In this document: one piece after another, positions 42,506 through 50,763 of the stretch | How positions within the stretch are numbered: position 1 is the stretch's first letter | Layout: each line of letters opens with the position of its first letter | NCBI GenBank assembly: GCA_020845475.1 | Contig: JADLFN010000058.1 | Span: 1-59,813 of the forward strand | Reading direction: 5' to 3' | DNA from: Planctomycetota bacterium | GTDB lineage: Bacteria; Planctomycetota; UBA8742; UBA2392 | DNA: 59,813 bases | Notes under the pieces: model-generated | What the model saw: only the letters and a program-made list of their open reading frames with translations | What the model was told of the DNA's origin: nothing | Databases searched by the model: none | Made by a program: the position numbers and the translations under genes

Positions 42506-43124
42506 TGACCACGCGATTGTGCGTTCGGGCCTGCGCCAGATACTTGAGGAAGAGTTCCCCAAGTGCCACATCGGCGAGGCCGCCACTTGCCCCGAAGTGC
42601 TCGCGCGCGTGAAGGGCGACGAGTGGGACGCGCTGATTCTTGACGTGTCCATGGCGGGCCAGAACAGCCTGAACATCCTCGCTGATATCAAAACGGCGCG
42701 GCCGAAGATGCCGGTGATCGTGCTTTCGATGCACGGCGAGCGCCAGTTCGTGATCCGCGCGCTGCGCGAGGGCGCAAGCGCGTATTTGACCAAAGAGCGC
42801 GCGCCCGAAGAGCTGTTCCACGCGATTCGCACGGTGCTGGCGGGCAAGCGCTATATCGGCGAATCGCTCGCCGAGCAGATTGCCGATCACCTCGCGATCG
42901 GCTCCAAGCAGGAGCCGCACGAGGCGCTCTCGCCGCGCGAATATGAAATCCTGGTGCTGCTGGCGCGCGCCAAATCCGTGTCGGACATTGCCGCCGAATT
43001 GTGCCTGAGCGCAAAGACCGTCAGCACCTACCGCAGCCGCATCCTCGAAAAGATGGCGCTGCACTCCAACGCCGAACTCATGCAGTACGCCATTACACAC
43101 GGGCTCGTGGACCTGGCGGCATAA
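42486..43124 (+). CDS. NarL/FixJ-family response regulator
   Basis: A 212-residue regulator with receiver domain (LLADDHAIVRSGL, phospho-acceptor Asp53 in LILDVSM, KE at about 102-103) and a LuxR-type HTH (LSPREYEILVLLARAKSVSDIAAELCLSAKTVSTYRSR-like region, about 143-200). AAGGAGG inside the end of the kinase gene supplies its ribosome site, so the two are coupled. The likely targets are the paired dyads just downstream of its stop (43136-43176), in front of the TDT and FNT transport genes. Confidence 0.87.
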   Translation: MRFLLADDHAIVRSGLRQILEEEFPKCHIGEAATCPEVLARVKGDEWDALILDVSMAGQNSLNILADIKTARPKMPVIVLSMHGERQFVIRALREGASAYLTKERAPEELFHAIRTVLAGKRYIGESLAEQIADHLAIGSKQEPHEALSPREYEILVLLARAKSVSDIAAELCLSAKTVSTYRSRILEKMALHSNAELMQYAITHGLVDLAA

Positions 43125-43135
43125 TGCCAGCAGCG

Positions 43136-43176
43136 CTGTAGGACAAACACCTACAGAGAGCGTAGTCACATCCTAC
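43136..43176 (+). promoter_or_regulatory. two dyad operators, probable response-regulator sites
   Basis: Site 1: CTGTAGG (43136-43142), 7-nt spacer, CCTACAG (43150-43156), a perfect dyad. Site 2: GTAG (43162-43165), 7-nt spacer, CTAC (43173-43176), a partial copy with CCTACA overlapping. The centres are 23 bp apart, near two helical turns. Between the regulator gene and the TDT gene. Confidence 0.55.
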
Positions 43177-43197
43177 ACGCAAATCAGACAGGCACGG

Positions 43198-44379
43198 ATG
43201 CCGCGCAAAAGGCCGCGCGCCGATACTGCGTGCATGGAAGCAGCCGCGACACAGTCCGCCTCTCTGCCCGTCAACGCGCTTGAATACGTCAAGCAGCGCC
43301 TGGCGCAGATGCATCCGGCCTATTTCGCAATGGCCATGGCCACGGGCATTGTCTCGCTGGCAGCCGACCAGCTCGGGCTTTCGGCCTTTGCGCGCCTGCT
43401 GCTGTGGCTGAACCTTCCCGCCTACTGTTTCATCTGGCTCGCTTTTGTGTTGCGCATCGCGCTGTTTCCATCGCGTGTTCTGGCGGATCTTTCCAGCCAC
43501 CAGCGCGGCCCCGGTTTCTTTACGGCCGTGGCGGCGACTTCAGTCGTGGGAACGCAGATTGTGCTGTTGCTGGGCAACTGGCCGCTGGCGCTGGCGCTCT
43601 GGTGGCTGGCGCTGGTGCTGTGGTTTGGCCTGACCTGTGCGATTTTCGTGGGCCTGAGCGTTAAGGAAGAAAAGCCCACGCTGGCCGAGGGTATCAACGG
43701 CGGCTGGCTGCTGGCGGTGGTGGCGCCGCAGTCGGTGGTGGTGCTGGGTTGCGCGGTCGGTGCCGATCGCATACTGGGCCACGAAATCTCGCTTTTCATC
43801 CTGATGTCGCTGTGGCTTTGCGGCGGCATGCTCTACATCTGGATGATCTCGCTGATCTTCTTCCGCTACATGTTCTTCAAGTTCGTGCCTTCGGATCTCA
43901 TGCCGCCCTACTGGATCAACATGGGCGCGGTCGCCATCTCCACGCTGGCGGGCGCGAGGCTGGCGCTTTCCGGCGGCGACGTGCCGCTGGTGGCTTCCAT
44001 GCTGCCGTTCATCAAGGGCCTGACGCTGATGTTCTGGGCCACGGCCACGTGGTGGATTCCCATTCTCGTAATCCTGGGCGTGTGGCGCCATCGCGTGCGC
44101 GGCTTTGCGCTCAAGTACGACCCGCTCTACTGGGGACTGGTGTTCCCGCTGGGCATGTACTCGGTTTGCACGCTTCAGCTTTCGAAGGTGCTCGACGTTC
44201 CTTTTCTCGTCGGGTTGTCGCGCGTGTTTGTCGTGCTCGCACTTGTGGCATGGGTGTTGACGCTCTTCGGGCTGGCCACGCGGCTGCTTTATGTCGTGCT
44301 GCTGGCCATGCGCAGGAAGGAACCCGCATCAACCATGCCCGCTGTCTTGGCTAACCAACAAACAGGGAGACTGTCATGA
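43198..44379 (+). CDS. TDT (TehA/Mae1/SLAC1-like) family transporter
   Basis: A 393-residue inner-membrane protein with about ten TM segments and the family opening PAYFAMAMATGIVSLA (about 40-55). TDT members move anions such as C4-dicarboxylates, sulfite or tellurite-related species, or act as anion channels. WINMGAVAISTLAG (about 240-253) and the paired GxxFP-like loops are typical. ATG at 43198 has weak AGG spacing. A second ATG at 43234 (MEAAATQ) follows GATACT by six bases and may be the real, leaderless start. The downstream gene overlaps by four bases. Confidence 0.78.
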   Translation: MPRKRPRADTACMEAAATQSASLPVNALEYVKQRLAQMHPAYFAMAMATGIVSLAADQLGLSAFARLLLWLNLPAYCFIWLAFVLRIALFPSRVLADLSSHQRGPGFFTAVAATSVVGTQIVLLLGNWPLALALWWLALVLWFGLTCAIFVGLSVKEEKPTLAEGINGGWLLAVVAPQSVVVLGCAVGADRILGHEISLFILMSLWLCGGMLYIWMISLIFFRYMFFKFVPSDLMPPYWINMGAVAISTLAGARLALSGGDVPLVASMLPFIKGLTLMFWATATWWIPILVILGVWRHRVRGFALKYDPLYWGLVFPLGMYSVCTLQLSKVLDVPFLVGLSRVFVVLALVAWVLTLFGLATRLLYVVLLAMRRKEPASTMPAVLANQQTGRLS

Positions 44380-44711
44380 ATACGAAACTCGATGCCGCCG
44401 CTGTCAAGGTTGTGCCCGTCGTTGCTCACGCCGACGAAGCGCAGGATCAATGTGAAATTGAAATGCGCCGGGGACAGGTTCTCGTCATCCAGGGCATGAT
44501 CATCACGGTGGTCAGCATCCTGGTTTATTGCGCCGTCAGCTTCCAGAGTGGCACAGACAAGGAACTCGCGGCCATCATGTTCGATGGCGGTTCGCCGATG
44601 CTGCTTGCCACGCTCGTGGGCATGGGCCTGGGCACGGTGCTGTGGCTGTTCGGGTGTGTGTTCTACCTGCGCGCGGCGATGGACGCCGATCCCTCCAAAG
44701 TGCCGGAATAG
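44376..44711 (+). CDS. small two-TM membrane protein
   Basis: A 111-residue protein with two hydrophobic helices (about 37-55 and 76-99). Its ATG overlaps the stop of the TDT gene (ATGA), and AGGGAG precedes it. It is probably an accessory subunit of the transport unit; I recognise no family. It is followed by the formate/nitrite channel after 75 bases containing a short hairpin (GTGCCGGC/GCCGGC). Confidence 0.5.
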   Translation: MNTKLDAAAVKVVPVVAHADEAQDQCEIEMRRGQVLVIQGMIITVVSILVYCAVSFQSGTDKELAAIMFDGGSPMLLATLVGMGLGTVLWLFGCVFYLRAAMDADPSKVPE

Positions 44712-44786
44712 CTGCACTGTTGCAACGAGAGATTGCGTGCCGGCATCAGAGCCGGCGCACTGCCGCGTGCACAAGGCGCCTCACCC

Positions 44787-45593
44787 ATGGACCATCACTC
44801 GCCCCACAAGCTGATTGAGGAAGTGCACGCCGCCAGCATCAAGAAGGCCGGCCTGGATGTGCGCAGCATGCTGCTCAAGGGCTGGCTTTCCGGGGCGCTG
44901 CTTGCGCTCTCTACGATGTTCGCGTTTCGCGCCTTTGACGGGCTGTCCGGCGGCGTGGCCAACATCGTGGCGGGCGTAACGTTCCCGGTTGGGTTTGCGA
45001 TCATCGTGCTGCTGGGCCTTGAGCTGGTCACCGGCAATTTCGCGGTGCTGACGATGGGCGTGCTGGGCAAAAAGACAAAGATGTCGGCCCTGCTTCGCAA
45101 CTGGTGCTGGGTTTATGTCGGCAATTTTCTGGGCAGCGTGTTCGTGGGCGGCCTGATGGCATTTGCCCTGACCAAGGGTTTCCTGCATGAGCCCGGCCCG
45201 ATTGGCGATCGCATCGTGGAAGTCGCCTGCGCCAAGACCCTGACTTACCAGCATGACGGAGCCAATGGCTGGATGGCCGCGCTGGTCAAGGGCGTGCTGT
45301 GCAACTGGCTTGTCGCGCTGGGCACGATCCTGGGTCTGGTTTCGTCCTCGACCGTGGGCAAGGTGCTGGCGGTGTGGCTGCCCATCGCCACGTTCTTTGC
45401 GCTGGCGCTGGAGCACTCGGTGGTGAACATGTTCGTGATCCCCACGGGTATGTTTTTGGGCGCGGATATTTCCGTAGCGCAATGGCTGCTCTGGAACCAG
45501 TTGCCGGTCACGCTCGGAAACGTAATCGGCGGAGCCGTGTTCACCGGCGCGCTGCTGCACTACAGCCACAAACACCACCATCCTGCCTATTGA
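44787..45593 (+). CDS. formate/nitrite transporter family channel
   Basis: A 268-residue pentameric-type channel of the FNT family (FocA/NirC/HSC). Six TM segments are visible. The signatures are GWLSGALLALSTMFAF, GFAIIVLLGLELVTGNFAVLTMG (with the family G-x-E/L-L-x-T-G-N motif), KGVLCNWLVALG (central NWLV, as in FocA) and EHSVVNMFVIPTGMFLGA (with the central His). It carries formate, nitrite or hydrosulfide. ATG at 44787 follows the small membrane protein gene. With the upstream regulator it likely forms a nitrite/formate-responsive unit; the ion is not fixed by sequence. Confidence 0.88.
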   Translation: MDHHSPHKLIEEVHAASIKKAGLDVRSMLLKGWLSGALLALSTMFAFRAFDGLSGGVANIVAGVTFPVGFAIIVLLGLELVTGNFAVLTMGVLGKKTKMSALLRNWCWVYVGNFLGSVFVGGLMAFALTKGFLHEPGPIGDRIVEVACAKTLTYQHDGANGWMAALVKGVLCNWLVALGTILGLVSSSTVGKVLAVWLPIATFFALALEHSVVNMFVIPTGMFLGADISVAQWLLWNQLPVTLGNVIGGAVFTGALLHYSHKHHHPAY

Positions 45594-45785
45594 CTGACAG
45601 TGGCGTTCCCGACCAAGGCAGCGAGACCGTCGCCAGATGTGTGACTTTTGGCGGGGCGGGTAACGCTTGCTGCTGCCTTCACTTGCAACTTTCTTTCGGA
45701 ATTCTTTGGCAAACCTGTACCCGAAAGTTGCAGGGGTTGAAGGGCCGTATCGCGCGCAATTTCGTGCCGAGACCGGCCAATACCC

Positions 45786-46541
45786 ATGTCCAACGCTCAT
45801 TACCGTAACACGCAAGCCGCGCCGCAGGTCAAGGCGCCCCAAGCGCGCCAGCAGATGATCGAGCAACTCGAAGCCGGCGCGCGCCGGCGCAAGATGATCG
45901 ATGATGCGATCTACCGCCTCTACCTCAAGCGCGATGGCGACCGCATCGAAGCCCTGCTCAAGGTCTTCGATATGGGCATTGCGATTGCGACGATCTGCCG
46001 CGCGGAGGAACTCAAGCGCGCCCAGGAAAAGGGCATTACGCTGCGCGAAAAAGGCGAGCGCCCGGTCTGCTCCAACAGTGAAACACGCCTGTTCTCGACG
46101 CGGCAATTGCAGCTCATGGACCGGCGCAATGAAATCAAGGCCTCATGCCGCGCCGAAGTGATGGATTGGATCGCGAAGTGGGGTCCGCAGGACGATGCGG
46201 CGCTGCGCGTGGCGCTGGATACGTGTTTGGGGGAGATCAGCGAGGAAACGCGGCATGCGGTGGAGACCAGCGAGGGGCCGCTGGGGGTGAGGCTGAATCG
46301 TCCGCCGACGCTGGAAGAAATCGACCGGATGCCGCTGCCGGAGGAGGAGCGCGAGTTTCTGCGCAAGGCGGAAACGCTCAAGCAGCAGTTGAAGCCCGAG
46401 GATTACAAGGCGCTCAACGATGCGCAGGCGCGCGGCGACACCGAAGCGGCGGATCAGGTGCTCGCGCGCCAGCCCATTGAGTGGATGCGCGAATTCGCCG
46501 AGGCCACGATGAAGCTGATGGAAAAGCGGAAGGGGAAGTAG
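45786..46541 (+). CDS. hypothetical helical protein
   Basis: A 251-residue soluble, highly charged and mostly helical protein with no signal or TM and no motif I recognise. KMIDDAIYRLYLKRDGDRIEALLKVFDMGIA (about 36-66) and RPPTLEEIDRMPLPEEEREFL (about 171-191) are the most distinctive stretches. The upstream ~190 bases hold an imperfect inverted repeat (TGCAACTTTC...GAAAGTTGCA). It is convergent with the GIY-YIG gene. Lineage-specific. Confidence 0.45.
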   Translation: MSNAHYRNTQAAPQVKAPQARQQMIEQLEAGARRRKMIDDAIYRLYLKRDGDRIEALLKVFDMGIAIATICRAEELKRAQEKGITLREKGERPVCSNSETRLFSTRQLQLMDRRNEIKASCRAEVMDWIAKWGPQDDAALRVALDTCLGEISEETRHAVETSEGPLGVRLNRPPTLEEIDRMPLPEEEREFLRKAETLKQQLKPEDYKALNDAQARGDTEAADQVLARQPIEWMREFAEATMKLMEKRKGK

Positions 46542-46591
46542 CAGGGGCGGCAATCCAGAAGTCCGCTCCGCCTTGAGGTGGCGAAGACGAA

Positions 46592-46876
46592 TCAGGGCTT
46601 GCGTCGCTTGGCCAGAGCATGCAGCAGAGCTTTGTTCCCGGCAATCAATGCCTCCTTCTTGGCCCGCGACCAACGCTTCCACTGGAGCTCGCGGTCGATC
46701 GATTCCTGCTCAGTGGCGAACTCTTCGAAGTAGGCCACCCGGACCGGCCGGCGTTTTGCGGTGAACCTGGCGCCGTCTCCCGCGTTGTGGCGGCGTTCCC
46801 TTTCGTCGATGTCGTGACAGTGGCCTACGTAGAAGGCCCCGTCGGCACAGTGGAGTATGTACGTGAACCAGCGCAT
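46592..46876 (-). CDS. GIY-YIG domain protein (UPF0213/SLX1-like)
   Basis: A 94-residue single-domain GIY-YIG nuclease-fold protein, similar in length to the YhbQ/UPF0213 group. The two-part GIY-YIG motif appears as FTYILHC...FYVGHCHDIDERERRHN (Tyr6 and Tyr16 positions), with Arg27-30, and ALIAGNKALL at the end. The usual Glu of SLX1 enzymes is in the TEQESIDRELQWK helix. DNA-repair or structure-specific nuclease activity is possible. The catalytic Arg and Glu look present. Confidence 0.8.
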   Translation of the reverse strand: MRWFTYILHCADGAFYVGHCHDIDERERRHNAGDGARFTAKRRPVRVAYFEEFATEQESIDRELQWKRWSRAKKEALIAGNKALLHALAKRRKP

Positions 46877-46916
46877 TGGATGCGGTCGTTAGTGCTTGCT
46901 TTGGGAGTAAAGCGAC

Positions 46917-47160
46917 GGGCCCTTCGACTCGCTTTGCTCGCTCCCCTCGACAAGCTCAGGGCAGGCAGGGCATTCGACTCGCGCGGAACTAAGTCGGCTG
47001 CCTTTACTCTGGCCTGCCATGAGCGAAGCGCGGTCGTCTGCCGCAGTGTATTCCGGGAGAGCCCTTCGACTCGCTGCGCTCGCTCAGGGCATTCGACTCG
47101 CTATCGAAAATTCGGATGTCTCACGATGCATCTGGCCTGCCATGAGCGAAGCGAGGTCGC
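46917..47160. repeat. repeat-filled spacer upstream of tRNA-Val
   Basis: Two degenerate copies of the same block (about 46917-47035 and 47060-47160). Shared pieces are CCCTTCGACTCGCT, CAGGGCATTCGACTCGC and CTGCCATGAGCGAAGCG. No gene is seen here. It sits next to a tRNA, a common integration site, but no integrase is nearby. Confidence 0.55.
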
Positions 47161-47184
47161 CGTCAGGCGACCTCGCGAGTCGAA

Positions 47185-47260
47185 TGGTAGGCGCTACAGG
47201 ACTCGAACCTGTGACCCCTGCCGTGTGAAGACAGTGCTCTACCAACTGAGCTAAGCGCCC
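47185..47260 (-). tRNA. tRNA-Val (anticodon CAC)
   Basis: A 76-nt cloverleaf on the minus strand: acceptor GGGCGCT/AGCGCCT (G1 pairs with U72 as a wobble), D-arm with GGTAGAGC, anticodon stem CTGTC/GGCAG around loop TTCACAC giving anticodon CAC (reads GUG), T-arm with GTTCGAGTC, discriminator A, and a CCA encoded in the gene. It decodes valine. Confidence 0.92.
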
Positions 47261-47308
47261 GAAAACCGGGTTGCGGGAAGTTCTTCCCCGCATTGCCCTT
47301 GCGGATTA

Positions 47309-47337
47309 TTGTTGCCCCGCATGGGGCCGCGTATAGT
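47309..47337 (+). promoter_or_regulatory. sigma-70-type promoter of the OmpR-type regulator
   Basis: -35 TTGTTG (47309-47314), 17-bp spacer, -10 TATAGT (47332-47337), then a leader to the ATG at 47375. Confidence 0.5.
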
Positions 47338-47374
47338 AGGCTCGGCTTGGGCAACGTCAAGCAGCGGAGCGGGC

Positions 47375-48055
47375 ATGGAAACCATCCTCATCGTTGAGGA
47401 CGATCCTTCAATCCAGCGCGGCCTGGAACTCAACCTCCAGGTCGAAGGCTACTCAGTGTTCACAGCCGGCGATGGCGAAGCCGGCCTGCAGAAAGCTATT
47501 GAACACAAGCCCGATGTCATCCTGCTTGATGTGATGCTGCCCAAACTTTCGGGCTTCGATTTGTGCCGCCAGTTGCGCAAGCAGGGCATGACCATGCCCA
47601 TCATCATGCTCACGGCGAAAACTCAGGAGATCGACAAAATCATGGGCCTTGAGCTGGGTGCCGATGATTACGTGACCAAGCCCTTTTCCATTGCCGAAGT
47701 CGTCGCGCGCGTCAACGCGCACCTGCGTCGCAGCAAGAAGTTTGAAACGGCCGAGGCCAACTACCTGTTTGGCCCCTTCACGCTCGACATCAAGGGCCAG
47801 GTGCTGCGCAAGGACGGCAAGGACCTCGAGCTTTCGCAGAAAGAGTTCCAGATGCTGAAGCTGTTTCTGGAGAACGAGGGCAAGGTGCTCTCGCGCCAGG
47901 AGATCCTCACCAAAGTGTGGGGCTTTGATTACTTCGGCACCGACCGCACGGTGGACAACTTCATCAACAAGCTGCGCCAGAAGATCGAGGACGACATCAA
48001 CAACCCGATCCACATCCTGACCATGCGCGGCTCTGGCTACAAGTTCGTGCGGTAA
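47375..48055 (+). CDS. OmpR/PhoB-family response regulator
   Basis: A 226-residue transcription regulator with receiver domain (ILIVEDDPSIQRGL; phospho-acceptor Asp52 in ILLDVMLP; the conserved Lys in VTKPF) and a C-terminal winged helix (YLFGPFTLDIKGQVLRKDG; recognition helix TDRTVDNFINKLRQKI). No histidine kinase is next to it, so it is an orphan regulator here. GGAG five bases before the ATG sets the start; a longer frame from 47309 lacks one. Confidence 0.88.
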   Translation: METILIVEDDPSIQRGLELNLQVEGYSVFTAGDGEAGLQKAIEHKPDVILLDVMLPKLSGFDLCRQLRKQGMTMPIIMLTAKTQEIDKIMGLELGADDYVTKPFSIAEVVARVNAHLRRSKKFETAEANYLFGPFTLDIKGQVLRKDGKDLELSQKEFQMLKLFLENEGKVLSRQEILTKVWGFDYFGTDRTVDNFINKLRQKIEDDINNPIHILTMRGSGYKFVR

Positions 48056-48058
48056 CTC

Positions 48059-48155
48059 TGGAGTGCGCCGGCTTGCCGGCGCTTTGTCGTTAACGCAGAG
48101 CGGCGAGGCAAGCCTCGCCGTCCAAAGCGGTGGCAAGCCACCGCAATCCAAAGTG
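48059..48155. repeat. multi-hairpin element, copy C
   Basis: TGGAGTGC, GCCGGCTTGCCGGC, GGCGAGGCAAGCCTCGCC, GGTGGCAAGCCACC, then ATCCAAAGTGC. It is between convergent genes. Confidence 0.65.
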
Positions 48156-48593
48156 CTACTTGCCCTTTTGATCGTCGAGCCATTTGCGCACGGCTTTGCC
48201 GTGTTCTTCGGCCATCTTGTTTGACAACTCCGTGAACTTGCGCTTGAACACTGCGTCAGACTTCTGCATGGCTTTGATCGCGGCGTCGAATTCCTTGTGG
48301 TCTTTATAGGTGGTGTTCTTGGCTTCCTTGATGGCGGTGTTCCAGTCGTCTTCCCAGTTGACCTGCTTGTTCTGCTTGATGTTTTCGAGCTTGATTTCGT
48401 AAACCTTCTTCCAGACGCGCTCAACGTCGTCAAACAGCTTCTTGCCCTCGGCGGACATCTCTTCTTCCCTGGGCTCTACGGGCTCTTCTTTCTTTTCCTC
48501 GGCCTTGGGTTTGTCGGGCTCCTTGGGCGTTTCCTGGGCAACCAGGGGTGCGCTCAAGGCCAAGGCGAAGAGTGCAGTCAGCAGATATTTCAT
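48156..48593 (-). CDS. exported charged protein of unknown function
   Basis: A 145-residue protein with a signal peptide (about 1-19, ending LVAQET), then a Glu/Lys/Pro-rich segment (about 20-50) and a helical C-terminal half rich in Lys and Glu. GAGGTGCC precedes the ATG. It follows rho on the same strand, separated by a heptamer-repeat hairpin, so the two may not be co-transcribed. No homologous family is recognised. Confidence 0.45.
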   Translation of the reverse strand: MKYLLTALFALALSAPLVAQETPKEPDKPKAEEKKEEPVEPREEEMSAEGKKLFDDVERVWKKVYEIKLENIKQNKQVNWEDDWNTAIKEAKNTTYKDHKEFDAAIKAMQKSDAVFKRKFTELSNKMAEEHGKAVRKWLDDQKGK

Positions 48594-48681
48594 AAGGCAC
48601 CTCTTTACCCATTGTAACGCATCGCGACGCCTGCGGTTTCAAGATTCGGCATTGTGTCGCTACTGCCGGCTTTTGGGCAGC

Positions 48682-48744
48682 GTTCGTGGTCCGTGGCCCG
48701 TGTTTCGTGGCCCGGAACACGGACCACGATCCACGGAACACGAG
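48682..48744. repeat. heptanucleotide repeat hairpin (CGTGGCC type)
   Basis: TCGTGGT, CCGTGGC, CCGTGTT and TCGTGGC units mirrored by GAACACG, GACCACG and ATCCACG. It follows the rho stop directly and may form its 3' hairpin. Confidence 0.65.
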
Positions 48745-50649
48745 TTACTTCACGTTCATCGTCAGCAGGAACTCCGCGTTGATCTGCGTCTTGCCGACCT
48801 TGTCCTTCAGCAGCTCCATGGCCTCGACGGGGTTCATGTCGTTCAAAATACGGCGCAGCACCCACATGCGCTTTTGCTCTTCGGGGTCGAGCAAGAGCTC
48901 TTCCTTGCGCGTGCCGCTGCGCGTGACGTCGAGTGCCGGGTAAACGCGGCGATCGGCGAGGCGGCGGTCGAGGTGCAATTCCATGTTGCCCGTGCCCTTG
49001 AACTCCTCGAAGATCACTTCGTCCATTCTGGAGCCCGTGTCAATCAGTGCCGAGGCGATGATCGTCAGCGAGCCGCCTTCTTCAATGTTGCGCGCGGCGC
49101 CAAAGAAGCGCTTGGGTTTCTGCAAGGCGCTGGCATCCACGCCGCCGGTCAGAATCTTGCCCGAGTGCGGCTGCTCACTGTTATAGGCGCGGCCCAGACG
49201 CGTGATCGAGTCGAGCAGGATCACCACGTCTTTGCCGTGCTCGACCATGCGCTTGGCCTTCTCAAGCACCATTTCCGTCACGGCCACGTGGCGGCTGGTG
49301 GGCTCGTCGAACGTTGACGAGATCACCTCGGCGTCCACATTGCGCTCCATGTCCGTCACTTCTTCGGGGCGCTCGTCGATCAGCAGCACAATCAGGCAGA
49401 TGTTCGGGTGGTTGCGGCGGATCGCGTTGGCGATCTTCTGCAACAGCACCGTTTTACCCGTGCGCGGCGAGGCCACGATCAAGCCGCGCTGACCCATGCC
49501 GATGGGCGAAATCAGGTCAATGATGCGCAGGTCGAGGTCGCGCACTTTGCCGGTGCGGTCTTCAAGGAAGATGCGCCGGTTGGGATAGAGCGGGGTGAGG
49601 TCGTCGAAGTTGATGCGCTCGCCCAGCTTCATCGGGTCTTCGCCGTTGACGCGATCCACCTTCAAGAGAGCAAAGTAACGCTCGTTGTCCTTGGGCGGGC
49701 GAATCTGGCCGGCGACCACGTTGCCGCTCTTGATGCCGAAGCGGCGGATCTGCGAGGGCGAAACATAAATATCGTCGGGGCTGGGCAGGTAGTTGTAGCC
49801 GGGGCTGCGCAGGAAGCCAAAGCCCTCCTGCAGCACTTCCATCACGCCTTCGCCCACGATCTGTGCGCCCTGCTTGACCTTTTCCTTGAGCAGCAAGAAC
49901 ACCAGATCCTGCTTCTTGAGGCCCGTGACTTCCTGCAAGCCGAGCTGGCGGATCTCGCGCTGCAGGTTCTCCATCTTCGACTGCTGCAGCAGGTTGAGAT
50001 TGATGATTTCCGATGAGCGCGGCATGTAGGGCTGCGCCGGAACCACGGGCGTTGCCGGCGTGCCATCGGCGTTGACCTGCGCCGGGGCAGGTGCCTGCGG
50101 TGCGGCGTCAACGCGAGGAGCCTCGTAGCGGGGCTGCTCGTGGCGCGGCTGGTGGTCGTGGCGCTGATGGCGATCATGGCGATCGTGCCGGTGCTCGTGG
50201 CGCGGGGGCGCCTCGTTCATCGGCGGCAAAGCCGGCGGCGGAGGTTGCGGAGCCTGCATCTGCGGCGCGGGCGGATCGATGCGTTGAGGCTGAGGCTCGG
50301 CAACGGCGGGTACGCCCACGTTGCCGGCGGCGGGTGCCTGACTGTTGCCCGGCGATGTGCCGGTCTCGGGCGCGCCGATTTCGGTCACGATCTCGCGGTC
50401 GGTTTCATCGGAATCCGAGCGTTCCACCATGGGGATGGGCGCCATGCGCTGCTCGCGCTCGAGACGCTGCTCATTACGGTGCGCTTCCTGCTGAGCCGTG
50501 AGCGTTGCGTGCATGGGGCTGCCCGGTTCTACTTTCGGCCTGCGACCGCCCCCGCCGCGACGCCGCATGCCTCCTCCGCCTCCGCCTCCGCCACCACCGG
50601 GTCTGCGAGGCCTGCGATTACGACCATTACCCGCCATATCGTCTGGCAT
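48745..50649 (-). CDS. rho: transcription termination factor Rho with long disordered N-terminus
   Basis: Rho is a hexameric RNA-dependent ATPase that ends transcription. The 634-residue protein has ~210 residues of low complexity first: poly-Gly/Arg (14-37), a Pro-rich zone and a His/Asp/Arg tract (about 151-168). The Rho core follows with N-domain helices, the RNA-binding cold-shock domain (about 265-325), Walker A ASPRTGKT (393-400) and the family DEPTSRH region. AAGGAAT precedes the ATG. The gene order rho, coaE, then polA upstream on this strand is a common bacterial synteny. Confidence 0.95.
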   Translation of the reverse strand: MPDDMAGNGRNRRPRRPGGGGGGGGGGMRRRGGGGRRPKVEPGSPMHATLTAQQEAHRNEQRLEREQRMAPIPMVERSDSDETDREIVTEIGAPETGTSPGNSQAPAAGNVGVPAVAEPQPQRIDPPAPQMQAPQPPPPALPPMNEAPPRHEHRHDRHDRHQRHDHQPRHEQPRYEAPRVDAAPQAPAPAQVNADGTPATPVVPAQPYMPRSSEIINLNLLQQSKMENLQREIRQLGLQEVTGLKKQDLVFLLLKEKVKQGAQIVGEGVMEVLQEGFGFLRSPGYNYLPSPDDIYVSPSQIRRFGIKSGNVVAGQIRPPKDNERYFALLKVDRVNGEDPMKLGERINFDDLTPLYPNRRIFLEDRTGKVRDLDLRIIDLISPIGMGQRGLIVASPRTGKTVLLQKIANAIRRNHPNICLIVLLIDERPEEVTDMERNVDAEVISSTFDEPTSRHVAVTEMVLEKAKRMVEHGKDVVILLDSITRLGRAYNSEQPHSGKILTGGVDASALQKPKRFFGAARNIEEGGSLTIIASALIDTGSRMDEVIFEEFKGTGNMELHLDRRLADRRVYPALDVTRSGTRKEELLLDPEEQKRMWVLRRILNDMNPVEAMELLKDKVGKTQINAEFLLTMNVK

Positions 50650-50763
50650 TTCTATTCCTTGCGCCCTGGGGCGCGGCTTGCGCGGGGAGCCCGTTGATGG
50701 GGCGCCGAGCCGCGCGGTGTTGTAGGGGCGAGGCCATGCCTCGTCCTTACGGCTGCAAAGGCT

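Noticed and set aside
46877..47184. Possible CRISPR or phage attachment region
   Set aside because: The repeats are two degenerate blocks, not regular spaced repeats, and there are no cas or integrase genes.
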